Assembly: GCF_038096175.1 (NCBI RefSeq) | Contig: NZ_CP151099.1 | Span: 4,631,484-4,695,483 of the forward strand | Direction of reading: 5' to 3' | DNA from: Nostoc sp. UHCC 0302 | GTDB lineage: Bacteria > Cyanobacteriota > Cyanobacteriia > Cyanobacteriales > Nostocaceae | Length of the DNA: 64,000 nt | Shown: one piece after another, positions 32,730-42,196 of the stretch | How the letters are laid out: every line of letters starts with the position of its first letter | Position numbering within the stretch: the first letter of the stretch is position 1 | Program-made: the position numbers and the translations under genes | The notes under the pieces: generated by a model | Database searches by the model: none | What the model was told of the DNA's origin: nothing | The model's input: only the letters and a program-made list of their open reading frames with translations

Positions 32730-35459
32730 GTGGCTGTTGCAGTTGAACAATTAATAACATCGGATATTTTAAAACCAGCGCGTTACCTGGGTAACGAACG
32801 CTTAGCTGTACACAAACCTTGGGACACAGCAGCAATCCGCTGGGTGTTAACCTACCCAGAAGTGTATGAAGTCGGTGCATCCAATCTGGGGCATATCATT
32901 CTCTATAACGTTTTGAATGCCCAGCCGCGTCAATTATGCGATCGCGCTTACCTACCAGGCCCAGACTTGGCAGAGAAGCTACGCGCAACAAATACACCCT
33001 TATTTGCCGTAGAGTCAAAGCGATGGCTCACGGAATTTGACATTTTAGGCTTTAGCCTCAGTTACGAACTAGGAGCAACCAATATTTTAGAAATGTTGGA
33101 TTTAGCCGGAATTCCTCTGACGTGGCGAGAGAGGCAAGGGGGCAGAGGAGCAGAGGAGCAAGGGGGCAGAGGGGAAGAAATTCCCAATACCCATTCCTCC
33201 TTATCCTCAGTTACTAGCCCCCAGTCCCCATTTCCCTTGATTTTTGCGGGTGGACAAACGGCAACATCGAATCCTGAACCTTACGCTGACTTCTTTGACT
33301 TTTTTGCCCTTGGAGATGGGGAAGAATTGCTGCCTGAGATTGGCTTGGTGTTAGAAGAAGGCAAACAAGCAGGATTAAGTCGAGAACAAGTACTACTGGA
33401 CTTGGCACAAATACCAGGCGTATATGTACCCCAGTTTTACGACATGGCAGAAGATGGCTCAGTTCATCCGAATCGCCCAGATGTGCCAAAACGAGTTCTA
33501 CGAAGGGTTGCAACGCCCATACCAGCCTATTCCATTGGGCTAGTTCCTTATGTGGAAACCGTGCATGACCGCTTAACAATCGAAATCCGGCGCGGTTGCA
33601 CTCGCGGCTGTCGCTTTTGTCAACCAGGAATGCTCACCCGACCGGCACGAGATGTAGAGCCAGATAAAGTAGTAGAAGCAATTGAAAAGGGGATGCGGGA
33701 AACTGGTTACAATGAGTTTTCCCTACTATCTCTAAGTTGTTCCGATTATTTGTCCCTACCAGCGGTGGGGATGGAAATTAAAAATCGTCTCAAAAATGAA
33801 AATATTTCTCTGACTTTACCAAGCCAGCGGGTAGACAGATTTGATAAGAATATTGCCAATATCCTTGGCGGTACACGTCAAGCTGGACTGACCTTTGCTC
33901 CAGAAGCTGGAACCCAGCGGATGCGAGATATAGTCAATAAGGGTCTGACAAATGAAGAATTACTACGGGGTGTAAAAACTGCCTGGGAGCAAGGCTGGGA
34001 TAAAATCAAGTTGTATTTTATGATTGGCTTGCCGGGGGAGACAGATGGCGATGTTTTGGGTATTGTGGAAACGGTAAGCTGGCTACAACGAGAATGTCGA
34101 GGCAAAGGCAGAAAACCTCTAAACTTTAACTTGACAATATCTAACTTTACGCCTAAACCCCATACGCCTTTTCAGTGGCACTCAGTTTCTACCACTGAGT
34201 TTAAGCGCAAGCAAAGCCTACTGCGGCAAGAATTCCGCCGCATCAAGGGAGTAAAGGTGAATTTCACCGATGTTCGCATTTCGGCAATGGAGGACTTTAT
34301 TGGACGAGGCGATCGCACTCTTGGCAAAGTGCTACGCCGTGCCTGGGAATTGGGTGCAGGAATGGATTCCTGGTATGACAATGTAGATAAGGCTTTTACA
34401 GCTTGGGGAAGTGCGATCGCCCAAGCTGATCTAGACTGGAAATACCGCCAAGTAGAAAACGGCGAGTGGAATCTTTTTCACGCAGAGGCGCAGAGGCGCA
34501 GAGGAGATGGGGGAGATGAGGGAGTAGTATCTTCCTCATCCCCCTTATCCCCCTCACTCAATGCTCCCTTGCCTTGGGATCATATTGATACAGGAATTGA
34601 CAAAAAGTGGCTGCAAGAAGACTTGCAACGCGCTCTAGAAGCGGCAATTGTACCAGATTGCTCTTTTGACGGCTGTTCTCACTGTGGCGTCTGCGGTACT
34701 GATTTCGGACATAATATTGTTATCGAAGCGCCTGCTATTCCAGAATTTGCTGGTGATTTTGTTCCCAACACAACTAAAGCACAACGACTGCGAGTTTGGT
34801 TTGGTAAGCTAGGCAATATGGCTTTGCTTAGTCATCTAGATTTGCTACGCTTGTTTGACCGAGTTGTGCGACGAGCAGGTTTACCAGTCGCTTATACTGG
34901 TGGGTTTCATCCTTTACCGCGAATTTCTGTGGCAACTGCCCTCGCTTTAGGAGCTACCAGTAGTGGCGAAATTGTGGATTTTGAGTTAACTGTACCAGTG
35001 GAAGTCGATACTTTCCGGGAACAGCTAGCAAGCCTTCTGCCAACTGATATACCTGTGTATCATGTAGCACAATTGGATTTAAAAGCTAGTGCTGCTTCCC
35101 AACTGCTAGCAACAGCAGAGTATTTGATCACCGTAGCAGCAGATAATGAAACCACACCTGCACAATGGCAAGAGTGGGTTGATGCAATCAAAGCTAAAGA
35201 GGAGATGTGGTACGAGCAAACAACTAAGTCAGGCAAGAGCCAGTTAATAAATCTGCGCGATCGCTTATTTGAACTGGAATTAGTAGAAACCCACAGCAAC
35301 AAAGCAGAGTCCATATCTGTGATGCGTTATGTAGGTAGCTATCGCCAAGATGGTTTGATATTGCGTCCCGAACAAATGCTGTCTATGCTACAAATTATCG
35401 CTAGTGCAGATTTTCAACTCATACACATTCACCGCAATCGGTTAGTTTTAGGTGTATAA
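32730..35459 (+). CDS. TIGR03960-type radical SAM protein fused to a DUF2344 domain
   Basis: A 909-residue protein from a GTG at 32730. The N-terminal 650 residues are a B12-binding-like radical SAM enzyme: TNILEMLDLAGIPLTWRER, and the cluster motif CTRGCRFC near residue 291, followed by LPSQRVDRFDKNI and IKLYFMIGLPGETDGDV. The C-terminal 230 residues are DUF2344 (TIGR03936): LRVWFGKLGNMALLSHLDLL, AYTGGFHPLPRISVATALALGA, VDFEL. The fused protein is common in cyanobacteria; its role is unknown, although the radical SAM part relates to rRNA/tRNA-modifying enzymes. Two in-frame stretches of repeat-like sequence (about 33129-33237 and 34476-34572) interrupt it. Confidence 0.9.
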   Translation: MAVAVEQLITSDILKPARYLGNERLAVHKPWDTAAIRWVLTYPEVYEVGASNLGHIILYNVLNAQPRQLCDRAYLPGPDLAEKLRATNTPLFAVESKRWLTEFDILGFSLSYELGATNILEMLDLAGIPLTWRERQGGRGAEEQGGRGEEIPNTHSSLSSVTSPQSPFPLIFAGGQTATSNPEPYADFFDFFALGDGEELLPEIGLVLEEGKQAGLSREQVLLDLAQIPGVYVPQFYDMAEDGSVHPNRPDVPKRVLRRVATPIPAYSIGLVPYVETVHDRLTIEIRRGCTRGCRFCQPGMLTRPARDVEPDKVVEAIEKGMRETGYNEFSLLSLSCSDYLSLPAVGMEIKNRLKNENISLTLPSQRVDRFDKNIANILGGTRQAGLTFAPEAGTQRMRDIVNKGLTNEELLRGVKTAWEQGWDKIKLYFMIGLPGETDGDVLGIVETVSWLQRECRGKGRKPLNFNLTISNFTPKPHTPFQWHSVSTTEFKRKQSLLRQEFRRIKGVKVNFTDVRISAMEDFIGRGDRTLGKVLRRAWELGAGMDSWYDNVDKAFTAWGSAIAQADLDWKYRQVENGEWNLFHAEAQRRRGDGGDEGVVSSSSPLSPSLNAPLPWDHIDTGIDKKWLQEDLQRALEAAIVPDCSFDGCSHCGVCGTDFGHNIVIEAPAIPEFAGDFVPNTTKAQRLRVWFGKLGNMALLSHLDLLRLFDRVVRRAGLPVAYTGGFHPLPRISVATALALGATSSGEIVDFELTVPVEVDTFREQLASLLPTDIPVYHVAQLDLKASAASQLLATAEYLITVAADNETTPAQWQEWVDAIKAKEEMWYEQTTKSGKSQLINLRDRLFELELVETHSNKAESISVMRYVGSYRQDGLILRPEQMLSMLQIIASADFQLIHIHRNRLVLGV
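33129..33237. repeat. In-frame repeat-like insertion in the radical SAM gene (first)
   Basis: The segment carries GAGGCAAGGGGGCAGAGGAG-like units and then ACCCATTCCTCC..CCCCAGTCCCCA, identical in character to spacer repeats of this genome. Translated it gives a low-complexity stretch (GGRGAEEQGGRGEE, then SSVTSPQSPF) that interrupts the B12-binding-like domain without breaking the frame. Confidence 0.75.
34476..34572. repeat. In-frame repeat-like insertion in the radical SAM gene (second)
   Basis: CACGCAGAGGCGCAGAGGCG followed by GGGGGAGATGAGGGAGTAG and CTTCATC-rich complement. It folds back on itself and translates to HAEAQRRRGDGGDEG then SSSSPLSPSLN, a surface-loop-like stretch between two conserved blocks. 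The CACGCAGAGGCGCAGAG motif is a widespread Nostocales spacer repeat. Confidence 0.75.
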
Positions 35460-36277
35460 TCCATAAAGGGTAACTTGCTGGTAGTTGCCTCTGATGTGGC
35501 ACATCATGGGAATTGATTTTTAGCAAGGTTGCGTTAGAATGGGGTGAAGAGAAATTTTCTGGCGCTGCATTGAACAAACTGATTCAATACCCTCGTACAT
35601 AAGAGGGCGATAGCAAAGATATTAGAGTGCAACTTCTAGGATTTTATTCCAGACAAAAAGTAAGCAGATTAAAGAACACTCTCTTTATAGCTACCTAGTG
35701 AATCAGTAATCAACAACAGTCTCCGTCAGCTTCTCTAACTCTATGTTTTTTAAAACAACTGCTGAATGCCTAATCCACAGTAGTGCTGAGTATTGAGTCA
35801 CGGAACTTCTGAGCAGCAAAAGCCGCTTCAGATGCTTCTCGCTGAGTTACCGAACTTCAACAGCCCGCGTTAGCCGCCGCTTGGAGTTCTTGCTGAGTGA
35901 AACCCTTAAGGATGAATGAATCCGGGGAATAGAAGACAGAACTAGTTTCTTTTTCTAAACGACTACAGTCGGTTGCTCTAAAAACAAGCGTGCTGAGTCA
36001 AAAGTTCACTCAGGACTTTGAACTTACAACTCAGGACTCTCTTCGGTGAGAGTATTGCATCAAAAATCAACCACGGACGGTTGATTTAATTGCTTAAACA
36101 ATATGCAGCCGTTCTGGAATAATCAGTCGTGTAAACCAATCACAACCTCAGTAGCTCTTTAACTTTGAGCTTAGATACGCAATTTTTATTATCAGTAGCG
36201 CCTTTTAGGGCTGGCAGGGGCGAGAGGCATAACGAACCTCCAAGCCTATTGGTGCTGCCAATTTTTGAGGAAATTGA
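35460..36277 (+). promoter_or_regulatory. Long leader region of rne
   Basis: These 818 bases between the radical SAM gene and rne contain no credible gene. On the + strand, the right half can fold into several hairpins, for example AAGTTCA/TGAACTT (about 36002-36025) and ACTCTC/GAGAGT with a TTCGGT loop (about 36034-36051). Cyanobacterial and other rne genes have long 5' untranslated leaders through which RNase E limits its own synthesis. The location and length fit that, but the transcription start is not known. The HIP1 octamer is absent here, unusual for 800 bases of this genome. Confidence 0.55.
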
Positions 36278-38368
36278 ATGCCAAAACAAATTATTATCGC
36301 GGAGCAGCATCAAATTGCTGCCGTATTTTCTGAAGATCAAATACAGGAACTCGTAGTTGCTACAGGACATCACCAAATAGGTGATATCTATTTAGGTGTA
36401 GTAGAAAACGTATTACCAGGGATAGATGCCGCTTTTGTTAATATCGGAGATCCCGAACGTAATGGTTTTATTCATGTAACTGACTTGGGGCCGTTAAAAC
36501 TCAAGCGCACCGCTGCGGCAATTACGGAACTATTAGCACCACAGCAAAAAGTTTTGGTGCAAGTGATGAAAGAGCCGACGGGGACAAAAGGCCCCAGGCT
36601 AACAGGTAACATTACTTTACCTGGACGTTACGTAGTATTAATGCCCTATGGCAGAGGTGTAAATTTATCCCGGCGGATTAAAAGTGAAAGTGAGCGTAAC
36701 CGCTTACGGGCGCTGGCGATTTTGATCAAGCCGGCGGGGATGGGTTTGCTAGTGCGTACAGAAGCAGAAGGCAAACCAGAAGAAGCGATTATGGAAGATT
36801 TGGAAGTGCTGCAAAAGCAATGGGAAGCCATTCAGCAGGAAGCACATTCCACCCGTGCGCCAGCACTGCTTAACCGGGACGACGATTTTATCCAGCGCGT
36901 ATTGCGGGATATGTACGGCGCAGATGTCAATCGGATTGTCGTAGATTCCAGTACTGGTTTGAAGCGGGTAAAACAGTATTTGCAGAATTGGAGTGGAGGT
37001 CAGACACCGCAGGGATTGTTAATTGACCACCATCGCGATCGCTCTCCGATTTTAGAATACTTCAGGATCAATGCTGCGATTAGAGAAGCCTTAAGACCCA
37101 GAGTAGACTTGCCTTCTGGGGGCTACATCATTATCGAGCCGACTGAAGCATTAACCGTAATTGATGTCAACTCCGGTTCCTTTACGCGATCAGCAACAGC
37201 TAGAGAAACAGTACTGTGGACAAACTGCGAAGCCGCAACAGAAATCGCTCGCCAGTTGCGTCTGCGAAATATTGCCGGGGTAATCGTTGTAGATTTCATT
37301 GATATGGAATCACGGCGCGACCAACTTCAAGTCCTCGAACACTTTAACAAAGCACTCAAAGCAGATAAAGCTCGTCCTCAAATTGCCCAACTGACTGAAC
37401 TCGGTTTAGTAGAATTGACCCGCAAGCGTCAGGGACAAAACATTTACGAATTGTTTGGTGACACTTGCCCCACCTGTGGCGGTTTAGGGCATACAGTACG
37501 TCTGCCAGGAGAAAACGACAACAGACTGCCAATACCAGTAGAAATACCAGAGCGTTTTGTATCAGTACCTCACAGAGAACCACGTCAGCCAGTTGCCCGG
37601 ACTCCAGAACCACGAGAAACTTATGATGGTTTTGGCGAACCATTCGATGGCGACTCAGAATTGGGTAACCTAAATCTAATCAACCATCCTAGCTATCAAG
37701 AACTTGGCGATAACAACAAACGCCGTACCCGTAATCGTCGGCATCGCATTGGCATCAATGGGGTGAATGGGAAAGATGAAGGGCGGGTTAGTGCCAATCC
37801 CTTAGCTTTTGTTAACGAGCCAGACTTAGACCTTGATAACGAAGTCGAACTAGGAGTAACACCAGAGATACCTGCACCCACCCTAGGTAAATCAGGTTGG
37901 AGTGAAAGATCAGAGCGTACTAAAGTTATTAAGACAGACCCAGTAAAACCAGTGGTAGAACCACCGGAGATTAGGACTGTAGAGATGACGCTGCCTGAAC
38001 AGGATATCTTTGCCTTAATGGGAGTCTCTCCTTTAGTGAAGTTAGAGCAAGAGGTCAAAAATCCCAAGTCTGTGATTATTAACGTCATTCAGCCTGGGCA
38101 ATCAGCGACAACGACGCCAACTGAATCAAACTTAGACTCGATTGTTCATGAAAGGGTAAGCACAGAAGTAACCACAAGCAGGATACCTGTACCAAAGGTT
38201 GTTGAGCAACCAGAACAGAAATCTTTCTTGCCAGAGATAACTGAGCCATCAGGATTTACCACCAACTCTTCAGAACAGTTCAGCAACGAGGATGAAAATG
38301 AAGCCAACAGCGCTTCCACTGCTAACCGTCGCCGCCGCCGTCGTTCCTCAGCGAGTGACGAAAGTTAA
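36278..38368 (+). CDS. rne: Ribonuclease E/G
   Basis: A 696-residue endoribonuclease. The S1 domain with inserted sensor lies in about 36-120 (GDIYLGVVENVLPGIDAAFV). The catalytic magnesium aspartates are Asp296 in VIDVNSGSF and Asp339 in VVDFIDM. The zinc-link CPTC is at 397-400. The C-terminal part (about 420-680) is acidic and disordered, and the chain ends RRRRRRSSASDES (684-696), the cyanobacterial nonapeptide RRRRRRSSA that binds polynucleotide phosphorylase. It initiates mRNA decay and rRNA processing. It is co-transcribed with rnhB, which starts nine bases after the stop. Complete and normal for Nostocales. Confidence 0.96.
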   Translation: MPKQIIIAEQHQIAAVFSEDQIQELVVATGHHQIGDIYLGVVENVLPGIDAAFVNIGDPERNGFIHVTDLGPLKLKRTAAAITELLAPQQKVLVQVMKEPTGTKGPRLTGNITLPGRYVVLMPYGRGVNLSRRIKSESERNRLRALAILIKPAGMGLLVRTEAEGKPEEAIMEDLEVLQKQWEAIQQEAHSTRAPALLNRDDDFIQRVLRDMYGADVNRIVVDSSTGLKRVKQYLQNWSGGQTPQGLLIDHHRDRSPILEYFRINAAIREALRPRVDLPSGGYIIIEPTEALTVIDVNSGSFTRSATARETVLWTNCEAATEIARQLRLRNIAGVIVVDFIDMESRRDQLQVLEHFNKALKADKARPQIAQLTELGLVELTRKRQGQNIYELFGDTCPTCGGLGHTVRLPGENDNRLPIPVEIPERFVSVPHREPRQPVARTPEPRETYDGFGEPFDGDSELGNLNLINHPSYQELGDNNKRRTRNRRHRIGINGVNGKDEGRVSANPLAFVNEPDLDLDNEVELGVTPEIPAPTLGKSGWSERSERTKVIKTDPVKPVVEPPEIRTVEMTLPEQDIFALMGVSPLVKLEQEVKNPKSVIINVIQPGQSATTTPTESNLDSIVHERVSTEVTTSRIPVPKVVEQPEQKSFLPEITEPSGFTTNSSEQFSNEDENEANSASTANRRRRRRSSASDES

Positions 38369-38377
38369 TATTACCTT

Positions 38378-39040
38378 ATGGTAAAGACAGAGCAAACTGA
38401 CGCTGCTCTTTTGTCACCTATACCTTCAAGTGAATCCTGCTGGCTGGAGTTTTCCACCTTGTCAGGTCTTCAAGGGCTGGTTACAGGCGTGGATGAAGTA
38501 GGGCGAGGCGCTCTCTTTGGCCCTGTAGTTGCAGCAGCTGTAATACTGCCAGCTGATGCTTTGCCAAAACTGATAGCAGCTGAAATCAAAGACAGTAAAA
38601 AACTCTCTAGTTCTCGTAGAACTCTGCTAGCGCAGCAAATTTGTGGGCTGGCGACAGACTGGAAAATTGGCTTTGCTTCAACTGCTGAAATTGACCAGAT
38701 GAATATTTTGCAGGCAACACTGTTAGCGATGAAGCGGGCTGTGCTGAAGCTCTCCGTACAGCCTGCTGTCTGTTGGGTTGATGGCAATCAGCGAGTAAAA
38801 GACTTACTAATACCACAACAAACGATCGTGAAGGGGGATGAGCGATCGCTTACTATTGCTTCTGCTAGCATTGTTGCTAAAGTTTGGCGTGATGATTTGG
38901 TGCTGCGTCTGGCATCAAAGTACCCAATGTACGACTTGGCTCGTAACAAAGGTTATGGCAGTCCGCGGCATTTACTAGCTCTACAACAGTATGGCCCCTC
39001 TCCTCTACATCGCAAGTCTTTTCGTCCTTGTCAAACTTAG
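38378..39040 (+). CDS. rnhB: Ribonuclease HII
   Basis: A 220-residue enzyme that removes ribonucleotides and RNA primers from DNA. Acidic active-site residues are seen in VTGVDEVGRGALFGPVVAAA (Asp-Glu) and in VCWVDGNQ, with the DSKKLSS motif in between and GYGSPRHL near the end. It has an N-terminal extension of about 35 residues (TEQTDAALLSPIPSSES) before the fold, usual in filamentous cyanobacteria. ATG start at 38378. Forms an operon with rne. Confidence 0.94.
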   Translation: MVKTEQTDAALLSPIPSSESCWLEFSTLSGLQGLVTGVDEVGRGALFGPVVAAAVILPADALPKLIAAEIKDSKKLSSSRRTLLAQQICGLATDWKIGFASTAEIDQMNILQATLLAMKRAVLKLSVQPAVCWVDGNQRVKDLLIPQQTIVKGDERSLTIASASIVAKVWRDDLVLRLASKYPMYDLARNKGYGSPRHLLALQQYGPSPLHRKSFRPCQT

Positions 39041-39146
39041 TGCTGAGGAGGCAGCGCAACTCCGTTGGACGGGTTTCTCGGTTGTGGAGCAAGTGCCGTC
39101 GCCTTTGTAGACTTAAAGCAACTGGCGTTGCTGAGTGATTAAATTA

Positions 39147-39734
39147 TTACTCAGGATTCAAAATGGGTAATTCTGCACTGCCATCGTCAAGGTTTGTGAA
39201 TTTAGTTTGTGATATTACCCAATGACGATAATCTGCCAGAAGTTGATGTAGTAATCGTTGCTTGACCGTCAGTAGTACACTCTTGAGTAGCCCATTGCCA
39301 GTGGCTTCTAAAATTGGCTTGGGAGTGAATGAAAATGGCGGTGGTAGCTCAACCTGTACTTCTAAATCTGCTCTTCCTTGTAAACGAGTGCCGCTGCTTG
39401 TTTGATGGGGAGACAAATAGCCTTTTAAATCTAAGGAAAAGCGCTGATTAATATATTCGAAACCACGGATTTCACAACCTAGCGATCGCAAACAAATCGT
39501 TCCATTTGATTCTGCCCAGACTCTCATGTCTACAGTTGGTTGAATACTCAGTGACATAAAAGTCAACGGACGCATTTTCAAGCGAAATACTTCCTCTGAA
39601 ATGGCTTTTATGCGGCTATTATCGACCAAAGCCTTAACCAGACGTTCAGGCTGACGCAAGTAGTGCTGAATAGGGATAGGCTGCTGTGGTACAGCAATTT
39701 CCACCGATTGAGAGGCAGTAAACTTGGTAGCCAT
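39147..39734 (-). CDS. DUF1997 protein
   Basis: A 195-residue protein matching DUF1997, a family of cyanobacteria and plastids with a SRPBCC/polyketide-cyclase-like fold: IQHYLRQPERLVKALVDNSR, then RLKMRPLTFMSLSIQPTVDM and GFEYINQRFSLDLKGYLSPH. The C-terminus contains LKSVLLTVKQRLLHQLLADY. Membrane segments are absent. The function is unknown. It is convergent with rnhB and divergent from the glycosyltransferase. Confidence 0.85.
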   Translation of the reverse strand: MATKFTASQSVEIAVPQQPIPIQHYLRQPERLVKALVDNSRIKAISEEVFRLKMRPLTFMSLSIQPTVDMRVWAESNGTICLRSLGCEIRGFEYINQRFSLDLKGYLSPHQTSSGTRLQGRADLEVQVELPPPFSFTPKPILEATGNGLLKSVLLTVKQRLLHQLLADYRHWVISQTKFTNLDDGSAELPILNPE

Positions 39735-40242
39735 GAGGTGAATTAAAGGAAGTAATTGTTTGATACTTCTATTATTAATTATTTTTTTATATTTATATTT
39801 TTATTTAGTGGAAAAAATATTTATTATACCTATCTGATTTGAAAAACTATATTTTTTTATAGTTATCCTTCACTATTGAGATAGTTTTAAAAATTGTGTG
39901 GACTATCTTGAGAAAGATAAATTATATCAATGAACAGGTACTTGTTTAGCTTAAATAGCCAAGATTCTTTGAAAAATACTTGAAAACTAGGATTTCTTAG
40001 ACTTTGCATTACCTTAATATCAGGTAGACTAGCCTAATGCAAGTAATTGGATAAAAGAACCCGATCAATTAAATAAAGCAAGTAATAAATAGTACATTGC
40101 AAGCTTTTTATTACGGTTGCATATTTATATCTTTATCTAATTATTGTTCATTAAGGAATTAAATTGGCTTGTATTTTTTTAGGACTGATTTCTTTTAGAC
40201 CTTTAATAAATTGTTAGATGTAAATCAACTGACATCGCGTTC
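39735..40242. other. AT-rich divergent spacer
   Basis: A 508-bp spacer between the DUF1997 and glycosyltransferase genes. Its left 200 bases are strikingly A/T-rich (TTTTTTATATTTATATTTTT). Promoters for both genes must lie here. No gene, RNA hairpin or repeat was recognised. Confidence 0.45.
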
Positions 40243-41964
40243 ATGAAGAACCGCTATCACATACTTTTACTACTGCTATGGTTAGCGATTGGCACTAGTC
40301 TACGCTTTGGGCGTCTAGCATCTCTACCCCCTTGGACTGATGAGTGTGCCACGTTAGTTTTTAGCTTGGGCAATAGTTTTCGCACAGTACCACTCAATCA
40401 GATCATTAGTTCAGATGTTCTTTTGCAACCATTGCAACCTATCCCAATAGCTGGGATTAGCACAGTTATTAAACACTTATTTAATGAGAGTACTCATCCA
40501 CCGTTCTATTTTGTGCTAGCTCATTTCTGGATGAAAATGTTTTCGCCTATAGGTGAACTAGCCTCAATCTGGGTGGCGCGATCGCTCAGTGCTTTTTTCG
40601 GGGTAGTATCAATACCTGCCATGTTTGGCTTTGGCTATTTAGCCTTTCGCTCAAAGTTGGTAGCTCAGATAGCAGCAGCAATGATGGCAGTTTCGCCCTA
40701 CACTGTTTTCTTGGGTAAAGAAGCCCGTCATTACACTTTAGCAATTTTGTTGGTGATTGCTTCTTTATGTTGCTTTATTAAAGCAATTCAGGCTATCCAT
40801 CGACAGCAATCTCTGCAAATGTGGGTAGTATTCACCTGGGTAATCATCAATAGTTTAGGAGTGGCAACTCATTATTTTTTCACCCTAACTTTGTGTGCTG
40901 AAGGCTTTGTATTGTTAAAGCAATTTTGGCTAACAATCAAGCAGAGAAAATTTGCCCTAGTGCAATCTAATTGGTGGCGTATCTTGATAGTTGCTATGGG
41001 TACTCTGATTGGTTGCCTCGTCTGGATACCTACTTTGCAAAATATTCCTGGTAATGAACTTACAACCTGGATTGTAGCTAGTAATACTTATACTAGATGG
41101 ATAGAACCAATAGGGCGATTACTACTTTGGATTATGAGTATTCTCTTACTATTACCTTCAGCAATTACAAACTTACCTTTGGCGATTGTAGTTGTTTCTG
41201 GTGTAGTAACAATGCTATTTTTACTTTGGAGCTTGCCTAATCTCATTCATGGATTAAAACTCCAGCAGCAAGATGCTGATTCTCATCTAGCTATTCAAAT
41301 TTTAAATGAGTATGTTATCGGGGCGATCGCTTTGTGTTTGTGTTTTACCTACATTCTAGGTAAAGACTTAACTTTAGCTGCTCGTTTCCAATTTTTCTAT
41401 ACTCCGGCAATAATTTTACTCTTGAGCGCTGCATTAGCTGGCTGCTGGAACCAAGTACAGAATTTAAACAAGTATCACCATAAATTCTGGTTTCTGAGAG
41501 ATAGGAAAGTTGCGGTGAGCATAATTTGGTTAATGGCAGTGCTTGGAGGAGTGACAGCAACCTGGAATCTAGGCTACCTGCAAAATCAACGTCCTGATAT
41601 CCTCGCATCTATTATCCAAAAAGCATCTCAAGGCGATGTGCTAATTGCTACTACCCACTTGCACCACGGGCAAACTGGGAGAATGATGGGCTTAGCTTGG
41701 GAGTTTCAAAATTTGCCTGCCCAAAATTTACAGTTTTTCCTGGCTCATAAAGATTCAGAAACTAAAACTTATACTCAAGCTTTGCAAGTATTTCAAGAAA
41801 AACTATCAGTAATCCCACGACCTCTAGACTTGTGGTTAGTTGAATTCCGCACTAAAGTCGATCTGGAATCTCAGCACTGTGTTGCAGACAAGCAATACGG
41901 AAAATCTGCTGGTGAATACAGCTACAAACTGTATCATTGTGCTACCCAAAAGCAAAGTACGTAG
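40243..41964 (+). CDS. Membrane glycosyltransferase (GT39/ArnT-like)
   Basis: A 573-residue polytopic protein with about a dozen hydrophobic segments. The N-terminal first loop contains the acidic WTDECATLVFS motif (Asp-Glu) and ESTHPPFYFVLAHFW, diagnostic of the GT-C fold of the dolichyl/undecaprenyl-phosphate sugar mannosyltransferase-like superfamily. KEARHYTLAILLVIA follows. The C-terminal 120 residues are a periplasmic domain (LIATTHLHHGQTGRMMG). It would move a sugar from a lipid carrier to a protein or lipid outside the membrane; donor and acceptor are unknown. No linked polysaccharide genes. ATG start at 40243. Confidence 0.8.
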   Translation: MKNRYHILLLLLWLAIGTSLRFGRLASLPPWTDECATLVFSLGNSFRTVPLNQIISSDVLLQPLQPIPIAGISTVIKHLFNESTHPPFYFVLAHFWMKMFSPIGELASIWVARSLSAFFGVVSIPAMFGFGYLAFRSKLVAQIAAAMMAVSPYTVFLGKEARHYTLAILLVIASLCCFIKAIQAIHRQQSLQMWVVFTWVIINSLGVATHYFFTLTLCAEGFVLLKQFWLTIKQRKFALVQSNWWRILIVAMGTLIGCLVWIPTLQNIPGNELTTWIVASNTYTRWIEPIGRLLLWIMSILLLLPSAITNLPLAIVVVSGVVTMLFLLWSLPNLIHGLKLQQQDADSHLAIQILNEYVIGAIALCLCFTYILGKDLTLAARFQFFYTPAIILLLSAALAGCWNQVQNLNKYHHKFWFLRDRKVAVSIIWLMAVLGGVTATWNLGYLQNQRPDILASIIQKASQGDVLIATTHLHHGQTGRMMGLAWEFQNLPAQNLQFFLAHKDSETKTYTQALQVFQEKLSVIPRPLDLWLVEFRTKVDLESQHCVADKQYGKSAGEYSYKLYHCATQKQST

Positions 41965-42196
41965 TCATAAGTTGAAGAATTCAGAATGCTTTTCCGTTGT
42001 GGATTCTGGCATAGCCACTGGTTATTTTGCACCAGATCAAAAATTTGGTAAAGGATTTAAATCCGTTCATTCATCCATCAGTTGTACAGAATTTATGATT
42101 TATGCTGAATTCTGACTACTGAATTCCTTGTTATTAAAAAAGGCTGGGTTTACCCACAAGATAGTTTATAAATTTAACAGATAACTCATAAATATT

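Noticed and set aside
41840-42115. 91-codon frame overlapping the end of the glycosyltransferase
   Set aside because: Out of frame with the gene and continuing into spacer; composition is not coding.
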